A stretch of 64,000 nucleotides of DNA from Aquihabitans sp. G128 (GTDB lineage Bacteria > Actinomycetota > Acidimicrobiia > Acidimicrobiales > Iamiaceae): positions 186,001 through 250,000 of the forward strand of contig NZ_CP077604.1 of the NCBI RefSeq assembly GCF_019048865.1, written 5' to 3'. Positions within the stretch are counted from its first letter, which is position 1, and every line of letters begins with the position of its first letter. The translations under genes were made by a program, and so were the position numbers. This document shows, piece by piece, positions 34,780 through 43,926 of the stretch. The notes beneath the pieces were generated by a model that saw only the letters and a list, made by a program, of their open reading frames with translations, was not told where the DNA came from and did not search any database.

Positions 34780-35741
34780 CGTACCAGGGCTACGGGATGA
34801 CCATCCCCTTCGACGGCGTGCCGCTCCACGAGCAGCGCGACTGGATCGTGGAGCTGGCCGACCTCGGCTACACCGACGTGTGGTCGAGCGAGGCGAACGG
34901 CGCCGACGGGTTCACCCCGCTGGCGCTGGCCTCGGTGTGGGCGCCGTCGCTGCGCCTGGGCTCGGCCATCGTCCCGAGCTTCACCCGGGGCCCGGCCACC
35001 CTGGCGCAGTGCGTGGCCTCGCTGGCCGACGCCGCGCCGGGCCGGGTGGCCTTCGGCATCGGCACCTCGAGCAACGTCATCGTCGAGCGCTGGAACGACA
35101 TCCCGTTCACCGAGCCGTTCAAGAAGACCCGCGACACCGTGCGCTTCCTCCGGGCCGCGCTCACCGGCGAGAAGGTGAAGGCCGACTACGACACGTTCTC
35201 GGTCAACGGCTTCAAGCTCGGGATCGTGCCCGAGCAGCAACCCAAGATCCTGGTGGCCGCCTTGCGCCAGGGGATGCTCCGCCTGGCCGGCGCCGAGGGC
35301 GACGGCGCCATCGTCAACTGGCTGGGCGCCGAGGACGTGTCGACCGTGGCGCCCTACGTGCACGAGGGCGGCCCCGACAAGGAGGTGGTGGCCCGGATCT
35401 TCGTGGCCCCCACCGAGGACCGCGACACCGTCATGGCCCTGGGCCGCTACGCCATCGCCGCCTACCTGACCGTGCCGGTCTACGCCGAGTTCCACCGCTG
35501 GCTCGGGCGCGAGGAGCAGCTCCAGCCCATGTGGGACCTGTGGAAGGCCGGCGACCGCAAGGCCGCCCTGGCCGCCATCCCGGACTCGCTGGTCGACACG
35601 CTGATCGTCCACGGCAGCCCGGAGGCGTGCCGGGAGCACATCGCCCGCTACCAGGAGAACGGCATCACCACGCCGGCGCTGGCGATCCTCCCGTTCGGCG
35701 TCGACCAGCGCCAGGCCATCCGGGACCTCGCCCCCCGCTGA
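34776..35741 (+). CDS. LLM-class (luciferase-like) F420-dependent oxidoreductase
   Basis: 321 residues of the bacterial luciferase-like TIM barrel: GYTDVWSSEANGADGFTPLALAS, LRLGSAIVPSFTRGPATLAQ, GRVAFGIGTSSNVIVERWN and GAEGDGAIVNWLGAEDV. In F420-making actinobacteria such proteins are usually F420-dependent, but FMN cannot be excluded. GAGGAG at 34765-34770 precedes ATG 34776. Paired with the thioesterase. Substrate unknown. Confidence 0.85.
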   Translation: MTYQGYGMTIPFDGVPLHEQRDWIVELADLGYTDVWSSEANGADGFTPLALASVWAPSLRLGSAIVPSFTRGPATLAQCVASLADAAPGRVAFGIGTSSNVIVERWNDIPFTEPFKKTRDTVRFLRAALTGEKVKADYDTFSVNGFKLGIVPEQQPKILVAALRQGMLRLAGAEGDGAIVNWLGAEDVSTVAPYVHEGGPDKEVVARIFVAPTEDRDTVMALGRYAIAAYLTVPVYAEFHRWLGREEQLQPMWDLWKAGDRKAALAAIPDSLVDTLIVHGSPEACREHIARYQENGITTPALAILPFGVDQRQAIRDLAPR

Positions 35742-35757
35742 GGGCGCCGGCGCTCAG
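35738..35757. terminator. Near-perfect palindrome spanning two convergent stop codons
   Basis: CTGAGGGCGCCGGCGCTCAG is palindromic except at one position pair. It contains the TGA of the LLM gene and, on the other strand, the TGA of the rhomboid gene. Compact bidirectional terminator candidate. Confidence 0.45.
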
Positions 35758-36365
35758 GCGAGGGCGGACGCCTTGCCCTGCTCGGTGCGGGTGGCGTGGA
35801 GCGCCCACGCCGCCAGCACGCCGCCGAGGGCGCCGAAGAGGTGCATCTGCCAGGAGATGCCGGGCCGCGGGATGAGGCCCCACAGGACCCCGCCGTAGAG
35901 GAACAGCACCGCCACGCCCACCGCGAGGTAGACGAGGCGCCGCTCGAACACGCCTCGGGCGAGCAGGTAGGTCACGTAGCCGAACACGATCCCGCTCGCC
36001 CCGATGTGGTCCGTGTTCGAGGGACCGATGAGCCAGGTGCCCAGCCCGGCCGCCAGCGCGATCAGCGCCGTCACCTGGAAGTAGCGGGCGACGCCGCTGG
36101 TGGCGATGATCCCGCCCAGCACCAGGAACGGGATGGTGTTGGAGATCAGGTGGGGGAAGCCGTTGTGCAGGAACGGGCTGGTGGCGATGCCCACCAGGCC
36201 GTCGAGCCGCCGGGGCCGGATGCCCCACCGGTCCAGGTTCGTGTGCGGGAACAGGTCGACCAGCTCCACCAGCCACATGACCGCCACGACCAGCGCGACC
36301 ACGACGTAGGGCCGCAGCCAGCCGGGCAGGTCCAGCTCGGGACGTTCGGGGGTGTCGCCGCTCAT
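35754..36365 (-). CDS. Rhomboid-family intramembrane serine protease
   Basis: 203 residues with about six membrane helices. The family features are HNGFPHLISNTIPFLVLGG (helix 2 His/Asn region), the catalytic Ser in HIGASGIVFGYVTYLL, and the catalytic His in WQMHLFGALGGVLAAW. Cuts membrane-spanning substrates in the bilayer; the substrate is unknown. ATG 36365 has no clear ribosome site or -10. Confidence 0.9.
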   Translation of the reverse strand: MSGDTPERPELDLPGWLRPYVVVALVVAVMWLVELVDLFPHTNLDRWGIRPRRLDGLVGIATSPFLHNGFPHLISNTIPFLVLGGIIATSGVARYFQVTALIALAAGLGTWLIGPSNTDHIGASGIVFGYVTYLLARGVFERRLVYLAVGVAVLFLYGGVLWGLIPRPGISWQMHLFGALGGVLAAWALHATRTEQGKASALA

Positions 36366-36455
36366 GGGCCCAGCTTCGCACCATCGGGTGACGAGGGCAC
36401 CCGCGCTCGGGGGCGAGCGGGTCCCGCCGGGCTCGGCGCCGACTCCCGCCTCGAC

Positions 36456-37328
36456 TCAGCCCGGCTCGGTGGCGGGGAAGGAGGGCCCGGGCCCGGCGGG
36501 CAGGTCGGCGAAGCCGGGCGGCCGCTTGCCCAGCCAGGCCCGCACGCCCTCGCGGTAGTCGTCGCTGGCGATGGTCTCGTCGAGCAGCCGCTCCGAACGG
36601 GCCACGGCCGTGCCCACGTCGCCGTGCAGGTCGGCGTAGAGCTGGGCCTTGGCCAGCGCCGCCGAGGTGGGCGAGACCTCGGTGGCCACCGTGCGCGCCC
36701 AGTCGAGCGCGGCGTCGAGCACGTCCTCGCGGGGGAGGACCCGGTTGACGAGGCCCATGGCGGCGGCCTCCTCGGCCAGCACCACCCGGCTGGAGATGAG
36801 CAGGTCGGCGGCGTGGCCGATGCCGACGAGCCGGGGCAGGATCCACGACAGGCCGTACTCGGCCGGCAGCCCGAGGCGGGGCGCCGAGGTGGTGAGCTTG
36901 GCCCCCTCGGCGGCGTAGCGCAGGTCGCAGCAGCAGGCCAGCACCAGGCCCACGCCGGCCGCGGCGCCGTTCACCGCGGCGATGACCGGGAAGCGGAGGC
37001 CGAAGTGCCAGGCGAAGGCGTGGTCGTACTCGGGGCGCACGCCGTGGCCGGGCGTGGCCAGGTCCGGCGGCGTGCCGGGGTCGTAGCCGCCGGCGGCCAC
37101 GTGGCCGTCGAGCGCCGCGGTGTCGGCGCCGGCGCAGAACGCCCGCCCGTCGCCGGTGACCACCACGGCGCGGACCGTGGGGTCGGCCTCGAGGTGGGCG
37201 AAGACGGCCCGGTACTCGGTGTGCATCCGGCCGGTCCACGCGTTCATGCGGTCGGGCCGGCTGAGGGTGACGACGGCGACGCCGCCGTCGCGATCGAGGC
37301 GGACGGTGCGCAGCTCGGCCAGGTCCAT
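36456..37328 (-). CDS. Enoyl-CoA hydratase/isomerase
   Basis: 290-residue crotonase-fold protein: GDGRAFCAGADTAAL is the first oxyanion-hole loop and AAVNGAAAGVGLVLACCCDLRYA is split between the second oxyanion loop and helix. SAPRLGLPAEYGLSWILPRLVG carries the Glu-equivalent region. Probable role in beta-oxidation or degradation of an acyl-CoA. ATG 37328 chosen as the first Met before the conserved fold; upstream in-frame codons lack homology-like character. Confidence 0.88.
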   Translation of the reverse strand: MDLAELRTVRLDRDGGVAVVTLSRPDRMNAWTGRMHTEYRAVFAHLEADPTVRAVVVTGDGRAFCAGADTAALDGHVAAGGYDPGTPPDLATPGHGVRPEYDHAFAWHFGLRFPVIAAVNGAAAGVGLVLACCCDLRYAAEGAKLTTSAPRLGLPAEYGLSWILPRLVGIGHAADLLISSRVVLAEEAAAMGLVNRVLPREDVLDAALDWARTVATEVSPTSAALAKAQLYADLHGDVGTAVARSERLLDETIASDDYREGVRAWLGKRPPGFADLPAGPGPSFPATEPG

Positions 37329-37446
37329 GGCCGCATCGTCGCACCTCGCCGACCCGGTCGGCGGCACTTCGAGGCGGGCGTGCGACACCGTCGGGGCGTG
37401 GGCGCTTCCGCGCCCGACGGGCCGTGGCCGGCGCGAGACTCCGGGC

Positions 37447-37806
37447 ATGCAGCCGCAGGGGGTCCACCACGTCTCGATCAACGTCGCCGACGCCGAGGCG
37501 TCGATCGCGTTCTACCGCGACGTGCTGGGCTTCGGCGTCCGCCCCGATCGGCCCGACTTCGGCTTCGGTGGTGCCTGGCTCGACGTCGGGGGCCAGCAGG
37601 TGCACCTGATCGAGGCGCCCACGCCGCAGGACCTGGGCCAGCACTTCGCCATCGAGGTGGCCGACATCGAGGCCGCCATCGCCGACCTGCGCGCCAAGGG
37701 CGTCGACGTCAGCGACGCCAAGCCGGTGGGCACCGGGCTGCAGGCCTTCTTCGCCGACCCCAGCGGCAACGCCCTCGAGCTCAACCAGCCGGGCGGCGCC
37801 GCGTAG
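37447..37806 (+). CDS. VOC-family (glyoxalase/dioxygenase-like) protein
   Basis: 119 residues in two beta-alpha-beta-beta-beta units: GVHHVSINVADAEASIAFYR and LGFGVRPDRPDFGFGGAWLD, then HFAIEVADIEAAIADLRAKG and FFADPSGNALELNQP. His, His and Glu at the expected metal positions are present (HHVS, QVHLIE, LELNQ). ATG 37447 is preceded by GAGACT at 6 nt. It ends one base before the convergent fabI stop. Reaction unknown. Confidence 0.83.
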   Translation: MQPQGVHHVSINVADAEASIAFYRDVLGFGVRPDRPDFGFGGAWLDVGGQQVHLIEAPTPQDLGQHFAIEVADIEAAIADLRAKGVDVSDAKPVGTGLQAFFADPSGNALELNQPGGAA

Positions 37807-37807
37807 C

Positions 37808-38626
37808 TCAGGCGGGCTCCGGCTCCGGCTCCGGCTCCGGGGCGGGCGGGCGGATGGCGGCGCCGATGGCGTGGACGCCGCCGTCCACGTGGACGATCTC
37901 GCCGGTGGTGGCCGGGAACCAGTCGCTGAGCAGGGCGACGACGGCCCGGGCCGCCGGCTCCGGGTCCTCCACGTCCCAGCCGAGCGGGGCCCGCTCGGCC
38001 CACACCTCCTGGATCTGCGAGAAGCCGGGGATGGACCGGGCCGCCACCGTCTTAAGCGGTCCGGCGGCCACCAGGTTCACGCGGATGTCCGAGGCGCCCA
38101 GGTCCCGGGCCAGGTAGCGGGCGGCCGACTCCAAGGCGGCCTTGGCCACGCCCATCCAGTCGTACGCCGGCCACGCCACCGAGGCGTCGAAGTCGAGCCC
38201 GACGATGGCCGACCGGGGCCGCATCAGCGGCTTGAGCGCCTTGGCCAGCGCCGGCAGGGAGAAGGCCGAGACCTGGATGGCGGTGGCGACGTCGGCCCAC
38301 TCGGCGGCGAACAGGCCGTCCTCCTGGCCGAGGCACACGGCCGGCGCGAAGCCCACCGCGTGGACCACGCCGTCCACCCGGCCGTACCGCTCGGCGAGGT
38401 GCTCGGGCAGGGCGGCGAGGTGCTCGGGGTCGGTGACGTCGAGCTCCAGCACCTCGGGCGGGGTGGGCAGCCGCCGCGCCGCCCGCTGGGTGACCGACAG
38501 CGCCCGCCCGAACGAGGTGAGCACCACCGTCGCCCCCTGCTCCTGGGCCAGCCGGGCGCACGTGAACGCGATCGACGAGGGGGTCAGCACCCCGGTGACG
38601 AGCACGATCTTTCCTTCGAGCAGCAT
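37808..38626 (-). CDS. fabI: Enoyl-[acyl-carrier-protein] reductase (NADH), FabI/InhA type
   Basis: Last step of each fatty-acid elongation round. 272 residues: glycine-rich VTGVLTPSSIA at 10-20, Ser-x-x-Ile cofactor motif, and the active site Tyr155-(x6)-Lys162 in PAYDWMGVAK, close to the InhA form. The C-terminus is a (Pro-Glu)n tail encoded by a CTCCGG repeat. Good AGGAG ribosome site 9-10 nt before ATG 38626. Last gene of the fab operon, 144 bp after accD with a long hairpin between. Confidence 0.92.
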   Translation of the reverse strand: MLLEGKIVLVTGVLTPSSIAFTCARLAQEQGATVVLTSFGRALSVTQRAARRLPTPPEVLELDVTDPEHLAALPEHLAERYGRVDGVVHAVGFAPAVCLGQEDGLFAAEWADVATAIQVSAFSLPALAKALKPLMRPRSAIVGLDFDASVAWPAYDWMGVAKAALESAARYLARDLGASDIRVNLVAAGPLKTVAARSIPGFSQIQEVWAERAPLGWDVEDPEPAARAVVALLSDWFPATTGEIVHVDGGVHAIGAAIRPPAPEPEPEPEPA

Positions 38627-38669
38627 GCGGTGGATCTCCTGGGGAGGGTGTCGAGAGCGGTCTTCGAGC

Positions 38670-38719
38670 CAACTTGTGGGCCGAGGCTGCCGTTTTCGGC
38701 GCTCTGGGCCCACAAGTTG
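38670..38719. repeat. Long hairpin inside the fab operon, before fabI
   Basis: 13-bp perfect arms CAACTTGTGGGCC / GGCCCACAAGTTG enclose a second hairpin, GCCG-TTTT-CGGC (38689-38700). It lies between the accD stop (38771) and fabI start (38626). It could terminate part of the transcripts, protect an mRNA end, or be a small mobile repeat. Confidence 0.6.
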
Positions 38720-38770
38720 CGAAGGGGGGGGCGGGGCGGGTGGGGCTGGGGGCGGGGCGGGTGGGCGTGG

Positions 38771-40151
38771 TCAGAGGGGTTCGTTGGCGTGGGCGCGGTC
38801 GGGGAGGGTGGGGCGCTTGGTGGCGAGGCGGCGGAGGGCGGCGGCGAGCACGGCGCGGGTGGCGACGGGATCGATCACCTGGTCCACCAGGCCGCGCTCG
38901 GCGGCGATGCGGGGGGGAGAGGAACTTCACCCGGTACTCGTCCTCCAGCTCGCGGCGGCGGGCGACGGGGTCGGTGGCCTCGTCGAGCTCGCGGCGGTTG
39001 AGGATGGCGACGGCGCCCGGGGCCCCCATCACCGCGATCTCGGCGGTGGGCCACGCCAGCATGAGGTCGTTGCCCATGGTGCGGGAGTCCATCACGATGT
39101 AGGCGCCTCCGTAGGCCTTGCGCAGGATGACGCCGAGCCGCGGGACGGTGGCCCCGGCGTAGGCGTGCACCAGCTTGGCGCCGTGGCGGATCATGCCGCG
39201 CCACTCGAGGTCGCGCCCCGGCTCGTAGCCGGGGGTGTCGACGAAGGTGAGGATCGGCAGCCCCAGGGCGTCGGCGCCGTGGACGTGGCGAGCCCCCTTG
39301 CACGAAGCCTCGATGTCGATCGTGCCGGCCCGGACCGCGGGCTGGTTGGCGATGATGGCCACCGATCGGCCGCCGAGGCGGGCGTAGGCGGTGACCAGGT
39401 TCGGGGCGTGGTCGGCGTGGACCTCGAGCAGGCTGTCGCGGTCGAACACGTCCTCCAGCACGTCGCGCACGTCGTAGGCGTGGGTGGCCCGGGCCGGCAC
39501 GGTGGTGGCGGCCCGCAGGCACTCGCGGTCCACGGCGTCGTCGGCGGGACCGAGCGGCGGGTCGGCGAGGTGGTTGTCCGGGAGGTGGGCCAGCAGGTCG
39601 GCCAGGGCGGCGATGGCGTCGTCCTCGTCGGTGGCCACCAGCGACGCCAGGCCCGAGCGGGTGGCGTGGACGGTGGCGCCGCCGAGCCCCTCGGGGTCGA
39701 TCGGGAAGCCGGTCACGTCGCTGACCGGGCCCGGACCGTTGAGGTAGGCGGTGGCGTCACGGGTCAGGACCACGTGGTCGACCAGGCCGAGGATCGGGGT
39801 CAGCGACCCGTGCACCGGGCCGGTGACCGCCAGCAGCAGCGGCACCACGCCCGACAGCCGCACGGTGCGGGCCGCCACCCGGCCCCAGGCCACGAGGGCG
39901 TCGAGGCCACCCGCGCCCGCGTCGATGGCCACCGAGCGCACCACCCCGAGCACGGGGCAGCCGATCTGCTCGGCCAGCGCCAGGGCCCGCTCGACCACCT
40001 CGGCCTCGGCCGCCCCCGTGCTGTCGGCGCGCCGGCCGTCGACCCGGAAGAACGCCACCGTCCGGCCGTCGACCTCGCGCAGCTCGGCGTGGGCGGCGTC
40101 GGGGCGGTCGAACCCGATCGGGGTGGTGACGCCGGGGTCGAGGACCGACAC
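38771..40151 (-). CDS. accD: Acetyl/acyl-CoA carboxylase carboxyltransferase subunit (apparent frameshift)
   Basis: Two crotonase-like halves as in the beta subunits of actinobacterial acyl-CoA carboxylases. The C-terminal half is well conserved: LPILTFVDTPGYEPGRDLE, RKAYGGAYIVMDS and AWPTAEIAVMGAPGAVAIL. It transfers carboxyl from carboxybiotin to acetyl-CoA to give malonyl-CoA. Seven G at 38911-38917 break the frame; six give the usual LSPRIAAERGLVDQVIDP ending in ANEPL and 459 residues. GTG 40151 begins 5 bp after fabF. The N-terminal half is poorly conserved. Confidence 0.87.
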
Positions 40152-40156
40152 GCGCT

Positions 40157-41437
40157 TCAGGCGTCCAGGGGGACGAGGACCAGCGACGCGTTGTGCCCAC
40201 CGAACCCGAAGGAGTTGGAGAGCACCGGGCCGATGGCGATCGAGCGGGCCTCGCCGATCACGAGGTCGACGCCGGGGTCGACGTCCGGGGTGGTCAGGTT
40301 GGCGACCGGCGGCACGAGGCCGGCTCGGGCCGCGAGCAGGCCGATGATGGCCTCGACCGCGCCGGTGGCCCCCACGAGGTGGCCGGTGACGCCCTTGGTG
40401 GAGGTCACCGGCGGGCCGTCGGTGCCGAACACCTTCACCATGGCGCTCGACTCGGCGGCGTCGTTGAGCGGCGTCGAGGTGCCGTGGGCGTTGATGTGGG
40501 AGATGGCGGCGGGCGGGAGCCCGGCATCGGCCAGGGCGGCCTGCATGGAGGCGATGGCGCCGGCGCCGTCGGGGTCCGGGGCGGTGATGTGGTGGGCGTC
40601 GCAGGTGGAGCCGTAGCCGGCCAGCTCGCCCAGGACCGTCGCGCCGCGGCGGGTGGCGTGGGCCGCCGACTCCAAGACAACGATGCCGGCGCCCTCGCCC
40701 ATGACGAAGCCGTCGCGGTCGGCGTCGAACGGGCGCGAGGCGGCGGCGGGGTCGTCGTTGCGGCCGCTGAGGGCGCCCATGCGGGCGAAGGCGGCCATGG
40801 CGGTGGGCGTGATGGACGCCTCGGCGCCGCCGGCCACCACCACGTCGGCCCGGCCCGAGCGGATGAGGTCCCCGGCCTGGCCGATGCTGTCGGTGGCCGA
40901 GGCGCAGGCGGTGGCGACGCTGATGGCCGAGCCGTGGAAGCCGTGGCGCAGGGCCACCAGCCCGGCGGTGGCGTTGGCCATCATCATCGGGATGAGCATG
41001 GGGCCCACCCGCTTCACGCCCTTGGTGACCCGGACCTCGATCTGGTCCTCCAGCGTGAGGATGCCGCCCACGCCGGACCCGATGACCACGGCCACCCGGC
41101 TGCGGTCGAGGTCGGCGAGGTCGGCACCTGCGCCGGCGAGGCCGGCCTGGGTGAGGGCCTCCTCGGCGGCCACGATGCCCAGGAGGCTGACCCGGTCGAT
41201 GCGGCGCGCGTCGCGGGCGTCCACCAGCGGCGCGGGGTCGAAGTCGGTGATCTCGGCGGCGAAGCGGACCGGGTGGCCCTCGGTGTCCCACGTGGTGATG
41301 GGGACGGCGGCCGGCCGGGCCGCGGTGACCGCCTCCAGGGTGGCGGCGGCGGTGGGACCGGCGGGGGTCATCGCCCCCACGCCGGTCACCACCACGCGCG
41401 GACGGCCGTCGGGCCGCAGCGTGGGATCGGGCGCCAT
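40157..41437 (-). CDS. fabF: 3-oxoacyl-[ACP] synthase II
   Basis: Condenses malonyl-ACP with acyl-ACP. 426 residues; Cys178 in VATACASATDS, His in HINAHGTSTPLND and His in SNSFGFGGHNA form the KAS II triad. ATG 41437 is 2 bp after the acpP stop, indicating coupling. Intact, normal length. Confidence 0.95.
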   Translation of the reverse strand: MAPDPTLRPDGRPRVVVTGVGAMTPAGPTAAATLEAVTAARPAAVPITTWDTEGHPVRFAAEITDFDPAPLVDARDARRIDRVSLLGIVAAEEALTQAGLAGAGADLADLDRSRVAVVIGSGVGGILTLEDQIEVRVTKGVKRVGPMLIPMMMANATAGLVALRHGFHGSAISVATACASATDSIGQAGDLIRSGRADVVVAGGAEASITPTAMAAFARMGALSGRNDDPAAASRPFDADRDGFVMGEGAGIVVLESAAHATRRGATVLGELAGYGSTCDAHHITAPDPDGAGAIASMQAALADAGLPPAAISHINAHGTSTPLNDAAESSAMVKVFGTDGPPVTSTKGVTGHLVGATGAVEAIIGLLAARAGLVPPVANLTTPDVDPGVDLVIGEARSIAIGPVLSNSFGFGGHNASLVLVPLDA

Positions 41438-41439
41438 GC

Positions 41440-41691
41440 TCAGGCCGCCGCCTCGATGTGCTTGGCCACCACGTCGGCCGCGCCGCCGATGGTGCCCACG
41501 CCCTCGAGCTCGTCCTCGGGGATGGTCAGGTCGAAGGTCTCCTCGAGCTGCATGACGACCTCCACCAGGGCGAGGCTGTCGGCGTCGAGGTCGTCGGCGA
41601 ACGAGGTGGTCTCGCTCAGCGTGCTCCGGTCGACCTTCAGCACCTCCTCGCAGGCGTCATACACGGCATCGATGATCTGGGTGCGGTCCAT
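41440..41691 (-). CDS. acpP: Acyl carrier protein
   Basis: 83-residue acidic ACP. The 4'-phosphopantetheine attachment Ser39 is in DLDADSLALVE. AAGGAG about 10 nt before ATG 41691. Lies between fabG and fabF as in typical type II clusters. The 67-bp gap upstream holds a run of about eleven G at 41720-41730. Confidence 0.95.
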   Translation of the reverse strand: MDRTQIIDAVYDACEEVLKVDRSTLSETTSFADDLDADSLALVEVVMQLEETFDLTIPEDELEGVGTIGGAADVVAKHIEAAA

Positions 41692-41758
41692 GGGGGAGGG
41701 CTCCTTGGTTTCGTGGTTCGGGGGGGGGGGAAGGGGGAGTGGCGGGTGGGGGATCGGC

Positions 41759-42529
41759 TCAGTGGCCCATGCCGAGGCCGCCGTCGACGGGGAGGACGGC
41801 GCCGGTGACGTAGGCCGCGGCGTCCGAGCAGAGGTAGGCGATGGCGGCGGCGACCTCGGCGGGCTGGCCGATGCGGCCCACCGGCACCAGGGCGGCCAGC
41901 TCGTCGGTGCGGGCGTCGCCGGTGGCGGCGAGCATGCCGGTGGCGATCGGTCCGGGGGCCACCACGTTGGCGGTGATGCCCCGGCTGCCCAGCTCGCGGG
42001 CCAGCGAGCGGGTGAGGCCCACGAGGCCGGCCTTGGCGGCGCTGTAGTTGGCCTGGCCGGCGGAGCCGAGCAGCCCGACCACCGACGACACGTTGACGAT
42101 GCGCCCCCAACGGGCCCGCACCATCTTCGGCGTGGCCCGCCTGGTGACGTGGAAGGCGCCGTCGAGGTTGGTGGCCAGCACCGTGCGCCACTGGTCGGCG
42201 CCCATGCGCAGGAACAGGCCGTCGGCGGTGGCCCCGGCGTTGTTGACCAGCACGGCGACGGCGCCGAGCTCGGCCTCGACGAGCGCGAACGCACCGTCGA
42301 CCGAGCCCGGATCGGTGACGTCGATGGCGACGGCGAAGGCGGTGCCCCCGGCGGCGGTGATCTCGGCCACGACCACCTCGGCAGCCTCCTGGCCCGAGCG
42401 GTAGCCGACGGCGACGGCGCAGCCGCCGGCGGCCAGCGCGGCGGCGGTCGCGGCGCCGATGCCGCCGGACGCTCCCGTGACGAGGGCCACGCGAGGCCCG
42501 GGGGTGGTGGGAACGTCGACCGGGCTCAA
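41759..42529 (-). CDS. fabG: 3-oxoacyl-[ACP] reductase
   Basis: NADPH-dependent SDR of 256 residues: GASGGIG at 19-25, NNAGATADGLFLRM, INVSS-type VNVSSVVGL, Tyr-x-x-x-Lys in NYSAAKAG and PVDGGLGM at the end. No ATG or GTG precedes the fold at a suitable place; TTG 42529, overlapping the fabH stop as TTGA, is the best start and implies coupling. GTG 42490 is the alternative. Confidence 0.9.
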   Translation of the reverse strand: MSPVDVPTTPGPRVALVTGASGGIGAATAAALAAGGCAVAVGYRSGQEAAEVVVAEITAAGGTAFAVAIDVTDPGSVDGAFALVEAELGAVAVLVNNAGATADGLFLRMGADQWRTVLATNLDGAFHVTRRATPKMVRARWGRIVNVSSVVGLLGSAGQANYSAAKAGLVGLTRSLARELGSRGITANVVAPGPIATGMLAATGDARTDELAALVPVGRIGQPAEVAAAIAYLCSDAAAYVTGAVLPVDGGLGMGH

Positions 42530-43615
42530 CGGTCCCACCGGAGGTAGACGGTCGACCACGCCAGACCGGCGCCGATGCCGCTCACGAGCACCCGGTGGCC
42601 CGGCCGGAGCCGCCCGGCCCGCTGGGCGGCTTCCAGGGCGAGGGGGATGGAGGCGGCCGAGGTGTTGGCCCGCTCGGCGACGTCGAGCACCACGCGGTCC
42701 TCGGTGATCCCGAGGCGGTCCGCCGCCGCGCCGATGATGCGGGCGTTGGCCTGGTGCGGCACGTACAGGTCGACGTCGGCGGCGGTGGCCCCGGCTCGGC
42801 CGAGCGCAGCGGACCCCGAGGCCACGAGGCCGCGGGTGGCCCGCCGGAACAGCTCGGGCCCGTCCATCGCCACGTAGGCGCCACCGCGTGGGACCTCCAG
42901 GATGGCGACGCCGCTCGGGTCGCCGCCCAGGTCGGTCCCCAGCACCCCGGGCGCTCCGGGGATGGCCTCGCCGCGGGTGAGGACCGCGGCGCCGGCACCG
43001 TCGCCGAACAGGACGGCGGTCCCGCGATCGTCGGGGTCGACGATGCTCGAGAAGCGGTCGGCGCCGATCACCAGGGCGACCCCGATCGAGGGGTCGGCCA
43101 ACAGGGCGGCGGCGGTGTGGAACGCGTGGACGAAGCCGGAGCAGGCACCGTTCACGTCGAACCCGCTGGCGCGGAGGCCGAGGTCGGCGGCCACGCGGGC
43201 CGACGTCGAGGGGCACGGCGTGTCGGGGGTGGCGGTGGCCACCAGCACGAGGTCGACGGCGGCCGGCGCCAGGCCGGCGTCGGCGAGGGCTCGACGTCCG
43301 GCCTCGGCGGCGAGCGACGTGGTGGTCTCCCCGAGGCCCGCGATGTGGCGGGCCTTGATGCCCGTGCGACCGACGATCCAGGCGTCGGAGGTGTCCAGCC
43401 GCTCGGCCAGGTCGTGGTTCGAGACGCGCTGCTGCGGCACCGCGGCGCCCAGCCCGGCGACGCGCAGGGGGGAACCGGGGGACCGAGCGCGTGGGGTCGG
43501 CGGCCTCGGGCTCGAGGACCGAGGCCGGCACGACGGGCCGTCCGGCGGCGGCTTCGCGCAGCTCGGCGCGACGGCGGGTCAGCTCGGCGACCCGCCGCGT
43601 GCTGGTCTCGGTCAT
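42526..43615 (-). CDS. fabH: 3-oxoacyl-[ACP] synthase III (apparent frameshift, N-terminal extension)
   Basis: Starts fatty-acid chains from acyl-CoA and malonyl-ACP. Catalytic Cys158 in FDVNGACSGFVHAF, His in VPHQANARI and Asn in AERANTSAAS. The fold starts at about LRVAGLGAAV; upstream are some 49 extra residues from ATG 43615, whose codon overlaps the preceding stop. The extension and the fold are in different frames; removing one base from a six-G run (43467-43472) joins them into 362 residues. If that shift is wrong, the fabH start is unclear. Confidence 0.88.
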
Positions 43616-43926
43616 GCGGCGGTGCCGGGCCGGGTGGCCGGCCGGTCGACCGGGTGGAGCCAGGCGACGGGCTGGCCCGGTCGGACCCGCTCGCCGGGCT
43701 CGGCGAGCAGGCGGATGAGGAAGCCGGCGCAGAAGCTCACGACGGGCTCGTCGCGCCCCGGGCCGGCGATGTGGCCGATGATCCCGCCGGCGGCGACGAC
43801 CTCGCCCTCGGCGGTCACGTCGTCGGCCGGGGCCGGCTGGAACACGCCGGCAATGGGGGCGACCACCATGCGGACGTCGATGCGGGTGTCGTCGCCTTCG
43901 CGGCCGGCGTGGACGGGACGGGTCAT
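43612..43926 (-). CDS. Biotinyl/lipoyl-like carrier domain without the modified lysine
   Basis: 104 residues shaped like a biotin carboxyl carrier domain: APIAGVFQPAPADD opening strand, GEVVAAGGIIGHIAG, and PGERVRPGQPVAWLHPVD. Where BCCPs carry Ala-Met-Lys-Met this reads RDEPVVSFCAGFL, with no lysine. It overlaps fabD and fabH by 4 bp on each side. It may be a structural or regulatory subunit for the carboxylase; the active BCCP must be elsewhere. Confidence 0.72.
   Translation of the reverse strand: MTRPVHAGREGDDTRIDVRMVVAPIAGVFQPAPADDVTAEGEVVAAGGIIGHIAGPGRDEPVVSFCAGFLIRLLAEPGERVRPGQPVAWLHPVDRPATRPGTAA

Noticed and set aside
41720..41730. Run of about eleven G between acpP and fabG as a phase-variable switch
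   Set aside because: It is intergenic, the length is unreliable given the other homopolymer errors here, and no promoter elements flank it.
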